DNA of 64,000 bases, taken from positions 1 to 64,000 of the forward strand of contig NZ_LYMK01000032.1 in the NCBI RefSeq assembly GCF_002157355.1, in the 5' to 3' direction. Origin of the DNA: Variovorax sp. JS1663 (GTDB lineage Bacteria > Pseudomonadota > Gammaproteobacteria > Burkholderiales > Burkholderiaceae_C). The notes beneath the pieces are model-generated. The model was not told the origin of the DNA, did not search any database, and saw only the letters and a program-made list of their open reading frames with translations. The translations under genes were made by a program, and so were the position numbers. Positions within the stretch are counted from its first letter, which is position 1. Each line of letters opens with the position of its first letter. This document shows positions 36,409 to 44,357 of the stretch, one piece after another.

Positions 36409-37218
36409 ATGACATCGCAACAGGCGCTCCTCGAATTCATCGCCGCCCTGCTGAAGTTTTCGGCGGTTCCGGCGGCTGCATTCGAGCTCATGTCCAAGGA
36501 GCGGCGCGCCAGGACAGAGTCATGGCTGGTCGGGAGGCTGCCGAAGCTGATCAAGGCGTTCCTGGTCACTCTGGTTGTTCTGAACGTGTGCGTGGCCTTG
36601 CTGGTCAAGGCGGGTCCCTACCTGTTCCTCCTCTTCTTCTTGTTTGGAGGCCTCATTTCGACCGTCATGATGTTGAGCCTCAAGGAGGATCAACTTTTCG
36701 CCTACCTGGCGACGGTTTTTGCTTTCATTGTTGCCGGGATGGTTGCAGCGGCGCTCGAGAAGTGGGTGATTCCAGAGGCATGGATCGTGACCATGGGCCG
36801 TCCGTTCGAGGCCGTTTCGGCGTGGGCGAACACCAATCCGTACGTCGATTGGTTACTGCCCGACTACTCGGGGCAAGCCTTCCTGGAGAACTTCCGCAGC
36901 TTTTTCAGCAGCCTCGAGCACTGGCTGTGGAGCTGGCTCGCTTTCGTGTGGAGCACCTACTTTTTCTTCGCCAGGGGCGTCATGGTGCTGATGGTCGCCC
37001 TGATCCAGTTGCTGCTCGCGGTCGGCGTCGTCGCTGGCGCGATCGTCGCCGTCGGAGGTCCCCTGTATCTGTTCATGAAGTTCTCGGACTACACGCGACT
37101 GAAGCTTGACATCGACAAGGACCGCATTCCCGTCGGCGCGTTCTTCTTCTGGGCCACGGGGGAGACAATCGAGTTCGGCTTGAAAGCGTACGTGGCATTG
37201 TGGAAGGCCTCGCAGTGA
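36409..37218 (+). CDS. Multi-pass membrane protein of unknown function
   Basis: 269 residues from the ATG at 36409; starts at 36349 (ATG) or 36313 (GTG) would add a charged, non-membrane stretch. About five to six hydrophobic segments are visible, with helices near 45-90, 95-120 and 170-235. The C-terminal 40 residues are polar. No family is recognised. It follows the SH3b-VanY gene by 96 bases. A partnership with it (an envelope pair) is possible but unsupported by motif. Confidence 0.6.
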   Translation: MTSQQALLEFIAALLKFSAVPAAAFELMSKERRARTESWLVGRLPKLIKAFLVTLVVLNVCVALLVKAGPYLFLLFFLFGGLISTVMMLSLKEDQLFAYLATVFAFIVAGMVAAALEKWVIPEAWIVTMGRPFEAVSAWANTNPYVDWLLPDYSGQAFLENFRSFFSSLEHWLWSWLAFVWSTYFFFARGVMVLMVALIQLLLAVGVVAGAIVAVGGPLYLFMKFSDYTRLKLDIDKDRIPVGAFFFWATGETIEFGLKAYVALWKASQ

Positions 37219-37590
37219 ACCCATCGACACGCCCACCCGCCGGGCCGCAGCATGGAGCGCGAACAAGCTAACTGCTGGGAGCGAACGCAGTGCGAGGCGC
37301 TCTGTGAGCCCCCGATGGTGCGATTGCACCGACATTCGTCCCATGCTTGCGAGACTGCATTGCAGCGTTTGCGGTCTGTCGACTCGCCCAACTCAGCGAC
37401 CTGAAGCTGTCGCTCAACTTTGAAGCTGAACCGGGAGCGGCGGCTTCACGTGTTGGGATTGCTGTCTCCTCGCCAGATATTCGCAGGCTCCAGGCCGGAA
37501 ATGGCCCAGACGCTCTTGGCACTGCACTGGTCTGCAACAAATTGCTACCATCTTCGCAAGAAAAGGGCGGATACCGCCTAAGGAAAGAAT
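37219..37590. other. Intergenic region at the left edge of the accessory cassette
   Basis: 372 bases without a supported gene. An open frame of 89 codons (37347-37616) runs into the next gene but has no ribosome site and no recognisable family. Base composition falls from here on. No direct repeat shared with the right side (42491-43095) was seen by eye. Confidence 0.45.
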
Positions 37591-39348
37591 GTGGGTTCGC
37601 CTGTTTTAATCAGTGACGTCGAGGATGTTCTTGCCTTGCGGGGTCTGGAGACTCCAGACTTGGCGCTACTCCAGGCAACGCATCAGAGCTACCGCGCGCT
37701 GCTTCTTCAGCCGTCGGGTCCTATCTACGCGGATACTCAGCGAATTGGCCCCCTAAACTTGGCCGGCGCGGCCGCCCAGGCCGACGCCTTCCTTACGCTG
37801 GCTGCACAACGCGGCGACCAACTCGTGGTCATCCCAGAGTACTTCCTTCCAGTGAGTTCCTTGGCCAAGGCGGCGCAGGGCGGGCCCTTCCCCGCTGAGG
37901 GCGCCCTTTGGGTGCTTGGGTGCGAAAGCATGACGCCCGCGCGGCTCGCAAGCTTCAAGGAGGACTGCGCCGGACATTGCGACGTCATCTACGAAGAGGA
38001 CCCCGCTCCGGCAGTTCAGGGCAACTACTTCGACCCTGTCGCCTACTTCTTCATAACCCGGGACGCCGACAAGAACTTCAAGCGGGTCGTCTTGTTCCAG
38101 TTCAAGACCGCGCCTTCACGCGACAACCACGGCTTTGAGAACAAGCAATTGCGCTGCGGCCGAGCCATCTACCGGTTCCGGGGCAAGGACGGCTACATCA
38201 AGCTTTCGACAATCATCTGCTCCGACGCGCTGGACCTCGGCGAGGACGCTGATGCGAACAAGAAGCTGTCGGACAGAACCGTCCTCATCCACATCCAGCT
38301 GAACCCAAAGCCCAGGCAAACCGACTACCGCCGGTACCGGAGTGAGGTTTTCCGGCGCAGCCCGGTCACGACCGACTGCGACATCATCTGCCTGAACTGG
38401 GCTCAGAACGTCGTCCAACACGACGCGCCAGACCATGCGCCGCATGAGTGGAAGAACGAGAGCGGCTCGGCCTGGTACTTGCCAGAACGACGCTGCTCGG
38501 TAAAGGATGACGAGGTTGCCAGCAACGAGGCCAAGGGCCTGTACTACACCCGGCATGAGAAAAAGCGGCACGTCCTGCATTTCCATTATGACGAGGCCAT
38601 TTTTGCGCTGACGGTACCCAAGGTTCTGCAAGGCGGCGCCGCGGTCCACGACGTGCTCATCGGCCCGCAACTTGATACGCGGTTCACCTGGAACGCCGAC
38701 GCTGGCACATGGCTGGAGAGCACAAGCTGCCCAGAGACGGGGTGGAGCGCCATCATCAACGCGAGCCCGGAAGTCACCGCAGCGTTCCAAAGCCTGACTG
38801 ACATCAAGGACCGGCTGCATATCGAACGAGCCATCTCCCTTTCATGCGGTCCTCACACCATGAAGGAGCAGTGGCACCGCGTGGACAACCTGGACGTGTG
38901 CCGCATCCCAGAGACCGAAGTCGTGGGTCGCGCCACGCTTCAGCTCGACCGGGATGCCGCAGCCACTGAGGAACGTCAGAAGCGCATCAACCGCGTTACG
39001 GTCCTGGGACACATCCTCCAGACGGCGACATTGCCGCCGCAAATCAAGGACCTTGCCGGCGGCGGAGCCTCTATCAGCTGGTCCCCCAAATCGCCCAACA
39101 CCAACGTGACCAAGGTCGGTGCTCGTCCGGCCCTGGTGGCCTACCTCGGCACGAACCCGCCGCTGGATGTGGTCAAGCAGATTAGCGAAAACGCGTTCGA
39201 ACTTCTGCGACGAGAGAACAAGGGCAACGAGACCCGCGTCGCCATCTGCTATCGCACAGTCGCTGGGGACACGAAGTTCTTCGACATCAAGCAGCAGATT
39301 CAATTTACCTACGATGGAAGCAGCATGGCGTCCATCACAGGGGAGTAG
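37591..39348 (+). CDS. Nitrilase-fold (carbon-nitrogen hydrolase) protein with unknown C-terminal half
   Basis: 585 residues starting at GTG with AGGAAAG at 37581-37587 in front. Residues 50-290 resemble the nitrilase superfamily. The triad can be placed as Glu83 (VVIPEYFLP), Lys172 (LFQFKTAPSRDN) and Cys210 (LSTIICSDALD), with spacings of 89 and 38 that match nitrilases and amidases. The C-terminal 290 residues match nothing recognised. Nitrilases act on nitriles, amides or carbamoyl groups, or serve as effector domains (for example the nitrilase domain of DRT1 reverse-transcriptase defence proteins). The following ATPase gene begins 4 bases after the stop, so the two form a unit. GC content is lower than in neighbours. 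Confidence 0.8.
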   Translation: MGSPVLISDVEDVLALRGLETPDLALLQATHQSYRALLLQPSGPIYADTQRIGPLNLAGAAAQADAFLTLAAQRGDQLVVIPEYFLPVSSLAKAAQGGPFPAEGALWVLGCESMTPARLASFKEDCAGHCDVIYEEDPAPAVQGNYFDPVAYFFITRDADKNFKRVVLFQFKTAPSRDNHGFENKQLRCGRAIYRFRGKDGYIKLSTIICSDALDLGEDADANKKLSDRTVLIHIQLNPKPRQTDYRRYRSEVFRRSPVTTDCDIICLNWAQNVVQHDAPDHAPHEWKNESGSAWYLPERRCSVKDDEVASNEAKGLYYTRHEKKRHVLHFHYDEAIFALTVPKVLQGGAAVHDVLIGPQLDTRFTWNADAGTWLESTSCPETGWSAIINASPEVTAAFQSLTDIKDRLHIERAISLSCGPHTMKEQWHRVDNLDVCRIPETEVVGRATLQLDRDAAATEERQKRINRVTVLGHILQTATLPPQIKDLAGGGASISWSPKSPNTNVTKVGARPALVAYLGTNPPLDVVKQISENAFELLRRENKGNETRVAICYRTVAGDTKFFDIKQQIQFTYDGSSMASITGE

Positions 39349-39352
39349 TGAC

Positions 39353-42300
39353 ATGCCTGAGATGCAAGCTGCGCGCGAATCGCTGAATCGCCTTCTCGTC
39401 GGGCTTCACGATGTTGACGATTCCGTCGTGCGCGGCGAGAAGAAGCTCGGCGAGCAGACCTACGCCGTTGCCTACGTGGACTTCGCCGATGACGTGGTGG
39501 AGCGCTCGCTGCACCTGCGCGAGTTCCAGGAACGCGTCCTCGCTGACGACTTCTTCGACACGCCTGGTGACCTGCGCTGGAACAAGTACCTCTACTTCGT
39601 CGCTGGCCCCAACTCAAAGTCGAATCCTCAGTTCGCTGCGGCGAAGGCTGCAATCGAGGCGGACAGGGACTACGCGCGCAAGCGCGTCATCTCGCAGGAT
39701 GACCTTGAATCCCTGCTTGGAGGGCCGAAGCTGTTCGATGCTGCGGAACACGGAAGCACCTATGACGTGCTGACGGATTGGCGGCAGCGACTCTCAGCGG
39801 GCGGGCTCGATCTGTTGCTTGACGCTCCTACCCCTCGCACCGCCGCAGTGGAGAAGATTGCCCAGCGCGCAGCAGGCGGGACTTCGACGGCAAAGCAGCG
39901 GGTCAAGGAGCTAAATGCCGCCGACACACCGCTGGCGACGTCAAAGCTGCTGAGCTTGAATATTGCGTCGTTCCGGCCGATACACAACGGCAAGAGCTTT
40001 GACTTCGGCGACGTCACGCTGCTCGTGGGCGCGAACGGGAGCGGGAAAACGTCTTTGCTCGAGGCCGTCGAGTACTTCTACTGCGGGGACAACCGCAGAA
40101 GCGCGGCCGTCGGGCCGGTTCGCCTCAAAGCAACGCTGGTGCCTAGCATGGGCGGCAGCACCGTCGAGCTTTCATCCACTGGAGACGGACCGCGCATCAA
40201 GGCTCGAAATCTTGCTTGGTACAACCGCAAGGAGCACAACGTTGCCGACATCGTTGACAGCTTTTCGCTCTACAACTTCCTTGACACCGATGCAGCGTAT
40301 CGCTTGTCCGGTAAGCTGAAACCAGATGACATCACCACTGAGCTGAGCCGGTTGTTGGTCGGCTCGTCAGCTGCGACGACGTTCGACTACTTTCAGAAGA
40401 TTCGCGCCGACGTGGACAAGGCCTGGGACAAAGCGCAGCGCCGCGCCGATGGGGTGCAGGCGGAGTTGACGGTCTTGGAGCGGCGGCTGAAGGAGTTACA
40501 GGGCAAGCCGTCCACGGCGAAAACGCTGACGGACGCCTATCGAGCTGCGCTGGCAGGTCTCGGTTGGAAGCGGCCATCTGAAGCCAGCATGCCGACGTCG
40601 AGGGAAGGTCAGGAGCTTCTCGCCGCGCTGGCGCACGTGCAAGCGCTGGTCTCCCTGGGAGGCGCAGCTCGAACCATCAAGGATGTCGAGCAGCGCTCGG
40701 TGCAACTGGAAGCCGCGGTCAGCAACGCAAGGCCGGTCGAGACGCAGCTCGCGGTGCACGTTGGGGAAGAAAAGCAACTCGTCTCGAAGATTGAGGAGCT
40801 TGAGGTCATCGTCAGAAACCTGGGCCGCTGGATTGCCTATGAGTCCGTTGGTTTTCATGACGTGCGCCGGCGATACAAGTCGGCCCGCGAGGTTATGGAG
40901 CAACTAGCCACGCGTCTTGGAGGCTTGGTCGTCGGTGACCTGCCGCAGGTACCGCAGCAGTACGCGCCTCTCCAACTGCATGATGCCGTGCAGGCCGCGG
41001 GCGAAGCGACCACTGCCGCCCAAGTGAGGTTCACGCGCGCCCAGCAAGCCCTGGATCTTCATGGCAGGGCCGCGTCGGCCCGCGCTGCGGCGGCCGCGAA
41101 GCTGAAGGGCGCAGCGATGGAAGCGCTCAAGTCGTCGGAGAACCCGGATATGTGCCCGGTCTGCCGCACGGTGCACGCTAGCGGCGCATTAATGCATCTC
41201 ATCGAGGATCTCACCTCAGGGCCGGAGACCACTGAGGAGGTCAAGGCTCTTGCGGAGTCGCTGCGCCTGGCAGGAGACGAGGCGAACGAAGCGCGGCGGG
41301 CGGCGAGCGCGGTTGAGCTCTGTCAGAAGTATGCGGCGCAGTTGCAGCTTAAGGGGACCACGCCCATGGAAGTCGTTGAAGAACTGGTTGCGTTGCGCGA
41401 GCGGGCGAACCAAGCGCAGCAGGAACTCCAGCGCGTCACCAAGGAAGGGCAGGACCTGCGCAATGAAGGCTTCTCAAGCACCGAGGCCGACCTGGTGTGG
41501 GGTCGCATCTCCGGGCTGTTCGAGCTTGAGTCGGACGATTTGACTGCCGACATCGCGTCTGCGGAACGCAATCGTCAGTCGGAATCGGTGGAAGCGAACC
41601 AAAAGGAACTTGTCGAGTGCCGCCGCAACATCGAGGCTCTTGCCCGTTCCATCCTAGACTTCGCTCAGGCTGTCGACCTGGACGGCTGGGTCACACGTGT
41701 AGCAATCATCGGCACGTTCGCATCGCTTGTGGCGCTGCGAGATGAGTTCCTCTCCGCGACAAGCAATGCCTCTGGGCTTCGTTCCTACCTTGACGTTGGA
41801 GACGATGTCCCGCTCGTCGAGGTCCAGGCACGCATCGCTGCCGTGGCCTCCGCGTTCAAGCAAGCTGATGAAGCGTCACGCAGCGATTCGGAAAGCTCGG
41901 CCGAGCAGCGGGACTTGCCGAAAAAGATTCAAGACTGGAAGCTCAGCCTTGGGAAGTATCGCAACGAGGAGACGGCGCTGCTTGAGGCCGGCAAGATCCT
42001 GGACGACCTCATTGAGAACGCTTCGCTGGAAAACGCTACACGGGAGGCGCTTGACGCCATCGGCGACCAAATCAACGAGGTGTTCTCGCGCATCCATTCG
42101 CCGCGAGAGTACGAGTACGTCGGCAGCCCCGACGTTCTTCTGCAGACCGCGGATGGACATGACGCCCGCACGCTGGACCAGGTCAGCACCGGGCAGCGTT
42201 CGGCATTTGCTTTGTCAATCTTCCTTGCCAGGAATTGCACGGCCGCGTCAGCGCCGCCAGTCCTGCTTATCGACGACCCAATTGCGCACGTCGACGACCT

Positions 42301-42490
42301 CAATGCGTTGTCGTTCCTTGACTACCTGCGCGACCTGGCTGTGAACTCGGGTCGGCAAATCTTCTTTGCGACGGCAGACACTCGAGTGGCATCCCTGTTT
42401 TCAAAGAAGTTCAGCTTCCTGGGAGAGTCGTTTAAGACCATCAGTCTGGTGCGCAGCCCTCAGGTTGAGGAAGACGCCGCGGCAGGCTGA
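39353..42490 (+). CDS. Rad50/SMC-like ABC ATPase with zinc hook and a novel N-terminal domain
   Basis: 1045 residues. Residues 1-195 form an unrecognised domain (GEQTYAVAYVDFADD, LRWNKYLYFVAGP). The ATPase head begins at about 200: Walker A GANGSGKTS at 226-234, then coiled coils with the zinc-hook motif CPVC at 601-604, more coiled coil, ABC signature VSTGQRSA from 944, Walker B VLLIDDP at 970-976 and D-loop HVDD. The usual switch histidine seems to be replaced (FFATADTR). The build matches DNA-end or DNA-sensing ATPases such as Rad50, RecN and LmuB-type defence proteins. It is cotranscribed with the nitrilase-fold gene. ATG at 39353 follows GGGGAG at the end of that gene. Confidence 0.85.
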   Translation: MPEMQAARESLNRLLVGLHDVDDSVVRGEKKLGEQTYAVAYVDFADDVVERSLHLREFQERVLADDFFDTPGDLRWNKYLYFVAGPNSKSNPQFAAAKAAIEADRDYARKRVISQDDLESLLGGPKLFDAAEHGSTYDVLTDWRQRLSAGGLDLLLDAPTPRTAAVEKIAQRAAGGTSTAKQRVKELNAADTPLATSKLLSLNIASFRPIHNGKSFDFGDVTLLVGANGSGKTSLLEAVEYFYCGDNRRSAAVGPVRLKATLVPSMGGSTVELSSTGDGPRIKARNLAWYNRKEHNVADIVDSFSLYNFLDTDAAYRLSGKLKPDDITTELSRLLVGSSAATTFDYFQKIRADVDKAWDKAQRRADGVQAELTVLERRLKELQGKPSTAKTLTDAYRAALAGLGWKRPSEASMPTSREGQELLAALAHVQALVSLGGAARTIKDVEQRSVQLEAAVSNARPVETQLAVHVGEEKQLVSKIEELEVIVRNLGRWIAYESVGFHDVRRRYKSAREVMEQLATRLGGLVVGDLPQVPQQYAPLQLHDAVQAAGEATTAAQVRFTRAQQALDLHGRAASARAAAAAKLKGAAMEALKSSENPDMCPVCRTVHASGALMHLIEDLTSGPETTEEVKALAESLRLAGDEANEARRAASAVELCQKYAAQLQLKGTTPMEVVEELVALRERANQAQQELQRVTKEGQDLRNEGFSSTEADLVWGRISGLFELESDDLTADIASAERNRQSESVEANQKELVECRRNIEALARSILDFAQAVDLDGWVTRVAIIGTFASLVALRDEFLSATSNASGLRSYLDVGDDVPLVEVQARIAAVASAFKQADEASRSDSESSAEQRDLPKKIQDWKLSLGKYRNEETALLEAGKILDDLIENASLENATREALDAIGDQINEVFSRIHSPREYEYVGSPDVLLQTADGHDARTLDQVSTGQRSAFALSIFLARNCTAASAPPVLLIDDPIAHVDDLNALSFLDYLRDLAVNSGRQIFFATADTRVASLFSKKFSFLGESFKTISLVRSPQVEEDAAAG

Positions 42491-42580
42491 CCCCCTGTGT
42501 CCGGCGCGTTGGCTCGACGAACATAGTGCGGCCGCAGCCCCGGACGTCAAGATCGTTCGGCGGCGCTATCCGTGGTGCCG

Positions 42581-42669
42581 GGCCTGTGCGTCAAGGACGT
42601 TGATTTCCGTCACCGGCGATCTGCGTCCGCGACGGCAAAGGCGGCAAGGATCGGGTCTTGATGCTGCCG
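42581..42669 (+). pseudogene. Tyrosine recombinase (integron-integrase-like) fragment, frameshifted
   Basis: Reading from 42581 gives LCVKDVDF. After a frame change near 42617, reading from 42619 gives ICVRDGKGGKDRVLMLP and then a stop. The pair matches the conserved VKDIDF...VRDGKGGKDR..LP block of integrase/XerC-like enzymes, with the rest missing. It lies 91 bases after the ATPase gene and marks old mobile-element activity. The flanking bases 42491-42580 and 42670-42771 hold no recognisable gene. Confidence 0.55.
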
Positions 42670-42771
42670 TAGTCCTTGCTCGTGGTCGTCAGGGCACAGT
42701 TGTCCAGCAATGAGGTGCCCCCAAGCAGTCGCTGGTGAACTTCCGCAACCAGTCTGACCCGGACGTTCGTG

Positions 42772-43053
42772 TCAACCGCCCGCAGATGCCTTCGTCGTTC
42801 CACTGCACCTTCTAGACAGAATTGGAGCTTTGCTTCGAAGCGCCGCCCAGCCGAAGTGCGTGATCTCGCGAACCACGAGACCTACCTGCGGGAACCCACC
42901 CATTGGGCCCGCGACGACTTGCATGGTTGCTTGCAGAAGCCCGGCATGCACGAGGAGGCTGACGCCCTCGAAATCGTGATCGTCAGTCAGGATGCACGGA
43001 AGGGGACCAAGGGCGATCCTGCGTAACAGCGAGAGGGACTCCGCGTAGTTCAT
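42772..43053 (-). CDS. Small conserved-looking hypothetical protein divergent from XRE regulator
   Basis: 93 residues starting MNYAESLSLLRRIALGP, with AGAGGACAG directly before the ATG. The sequence has a regular helix/strand pattern through residue 75 (VREITHFGWAALRS). It then ends in a basic, irregular tail that may come from the recombination scar on its right-hand side. Genes of this size next to XRE repressors are common in Burkholderiales, but their function is not known to me. Transcribed away from the XRE gene with a shared 78-base gap. Confidence 0.5.
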   Translation of the reverse strand: MNYAESLSLLRRIALGPLPCILTDDHDFEGVSLLVHAGLLQATMQVVAGPMGGFPQVGLVVREITHFGWAALRSKAPILSRRCSGTTKASAGG

Positions 43054-43087
43054 CTGTCCTCTCGATGCAGTTCTGAGCGCCCAAATA

Positions 43088-43117
43088 ATCCTGAATTGGG
43101 ATATTCTAAAACAGGAT
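43088..43117. promoter_or_regulatory. Inverted repeat ATCCTG-N18-CAGGAT, candidate XRE operator
   Basis: A perfect 6-base dyad lies between the divergent starts at 43053 and 43132, in a locally AT-rich stretch that also has promoter-like elements (TTGGGATATTCT). It is a plausible autoregulatory site of the XRE protein. Confidence 0.4.
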
Positions 43118-43131
43118 GTACTTTCGCCCGC

Positions 43132-43359
43132 GTGTCGCGCGGCCTCCATCCAACTTACAAGAAGCTTTCCAGCCTGCTGGCCGAGGCGCGTGCCGCTGCT
43201 GGGCTGACGCAGGCTCAGGTTGCGGAGCGGCTGAAGCGGCCCCAGTCGTTTGTCTCGAAGTACGAGAACGGCGAACGCCAACTGGATGTCGTCGAGTTCA
43301 TCGGGGTGTGCAAGGCCATCGGAATATCCCCGGCGGAAGCGGTCAGTCGGGTCTCTTGA
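43132..43359 (+). CDS. XRE-family helix-turn-helix regulator
   Basis: 75 residues, essentially one HTH_3 domain: KLSSLLAEARAAAGLTQAQV, then AERLKRPQSFVSKYENGERQ, a classical Cro/CI fold. The start is uncertain: GTG at 43132 gives the usual family start before HPTYKKL, while TTG at 43096 would add 12 residues. It converges on the CobW gene, with 6 bases between stops. It could control the small divergent gene or the upstream cassette. Confidence 0.75.
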   Translation: MSRGLHPTYKKLSSLLAEARAAAGLTQAQVAERLKRPQSFVSKYENGERQLDVVEFIGVCKAIGISPAEAVSRVS

Positions 43360-43365
43360 GCTGAC

Positions 43366-44349
43366 TCAGGCCTGCACGTTGGCCTCTGTGCCTCGCATAA
43401 ATACGGCTTCCAACGCCGTCACCGGTAAGCATCCTCGCAAGCCGATCGCCACCAGGGCCGCTCGGTCCAATGGCGCGTTGGCTTTGCGCAGCATCCCATG
43501 CCGCCCCGCGAACTGGACCTCCGACCACTCGTTCTCCCCGGTGCGCAGCAGCCCTTTCAGGCGCAGCAACCCGGCCGGCGCATCGCGCAGCCATGCGCGA
43601 AGCGTGCCTGCATCGAAGACCTGTGCGGGCCGGCAGGACCAGGTATCGAACAACGTGCCGTGGTCATGGGCATGCGCATGCGAATGGTCTGCGTGGTCCT
43701 CGTGCGTGCAGCCCGGCTCGGCACAGGTGCCCCGTGCGCCTGCCAGCGACAGGCCATCGAGCAGCACCATCGGCAGTTGGGCCTGCGAGGTCTCGAACCG
43801 CGGTGTCTTCCCCGCTGTCGCAGAAACCCAATCGCGCACCCGCGCCAGTTCATCCGCCCCGACACGGTCGGTCTTGTTGACCACCACCAGATCCGCCGCC
43901 CGCACCTGCCGCTCCAGCGTATCGGTCAACAGCGGATCACGCACCTGCGCCAGCACCGCCCCCGCGTCCACCAGCACGATCACGCCTTCCAGCGCCAGCT
44001 CCGGCGCCGCCATGCCCAGTTGCGCGATGCGCCACGGATCGGAGACGCCACTGGCCTCGATCACCACTGCGTCGAAAGGCGTTGGCGCCTCCAGCACCTG
44101 GATCAGCGCGCGCGAGAGGTCGTCCCCGATCTGGCAGCACACGCAGCCGTTGGTCAGCGCGATGGTGTCGCCGCTCGCGCCCTCGATCAACGCGGCATCG
44201 ATGTTCAGCGCGCCGAAGTCGTTGACCAGCACGGCCATGCGCCGGCCCTTCGCCTCGCGCAGCCAGCGGTTGAGCAGGGTGGTCTTGCCGGCGCCCAGGA
44301 AGCCGCCGATGACGGTGAGCGGGATCCTGGCCGCAGGCCTCGTCGTCAT
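43366..44349 (-). CDS. COG0523 (CobW/YjiA/ZNG-type) metallochaperone GTPase
   Basis: 327 residues. Visible are Walker A GGFLGAGKTTLL, the metal-binding GCVCC near residue 65, the acidic IEASGVSDP switch and NKTD for guanine. A His/Asp-rich loop (EDHADHSHAHAHDHG) near residue 220 and the CobW C-terminal domain (about 235-327) follow. These proteins use GTP to pass zinc, cobalt or nickel to client enzymes. It starts 8 bases after the amidohydrolase stop, so that metal-dependent enzyme is a likely client. Last gene of the oligopeptide-transport operon. Confidence 0.9.
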   Translation of the reverse strand: MTTRPAARIPLTVIGGFLGAGKTTLLNRWLREAKGRRMAVLVNDFGALNIDAALIEGASGDTIALTNGCVCCQIGDDLSRALIQVLEAPTPFDAVVIEASGVSDPWRIAQLGMAAPELALEGVIVLVDAGAVLAQVRDPLLTDTLERQVRAADLVVVNKTDRVGADELARVRDWVSATAGKTPRFETSQAQLPMVLLDGLSLAGARGTCAEPGCTHEDHADHSHAHAHDHGTLFDTWSCRPAQVFDAGTLRAWLRDAPAGLLRLKGLLRTGENEWSEVQFAGRHGMLRKANAPLDRAALVAIGLRGCLPVTALEAVFMRGTEANVQA

Positions 44350-44357
44350 GCAATGCC

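Noticed and set aside
37347..37616. 89-codon open frame before the nitrilase-fold gene
   Set aside because: No ribosome site, overlaps the better supported GTG start at 37591, and no family pattern.
42591..42803. Minus-strand fragment resembling the start of a PIN-domain toxin (RAVDTNVRVRLV)
   Set aside because: Only about a dozen residues fit, the rest does not, and the region better fits a recombinase scrap on the plus strand.
42769..43026. 85-codon plus-strand frame opposite the small hypothetical gene
   Set aside because: No ribosome site and irregular composition; the minus-strand gene has a good one.
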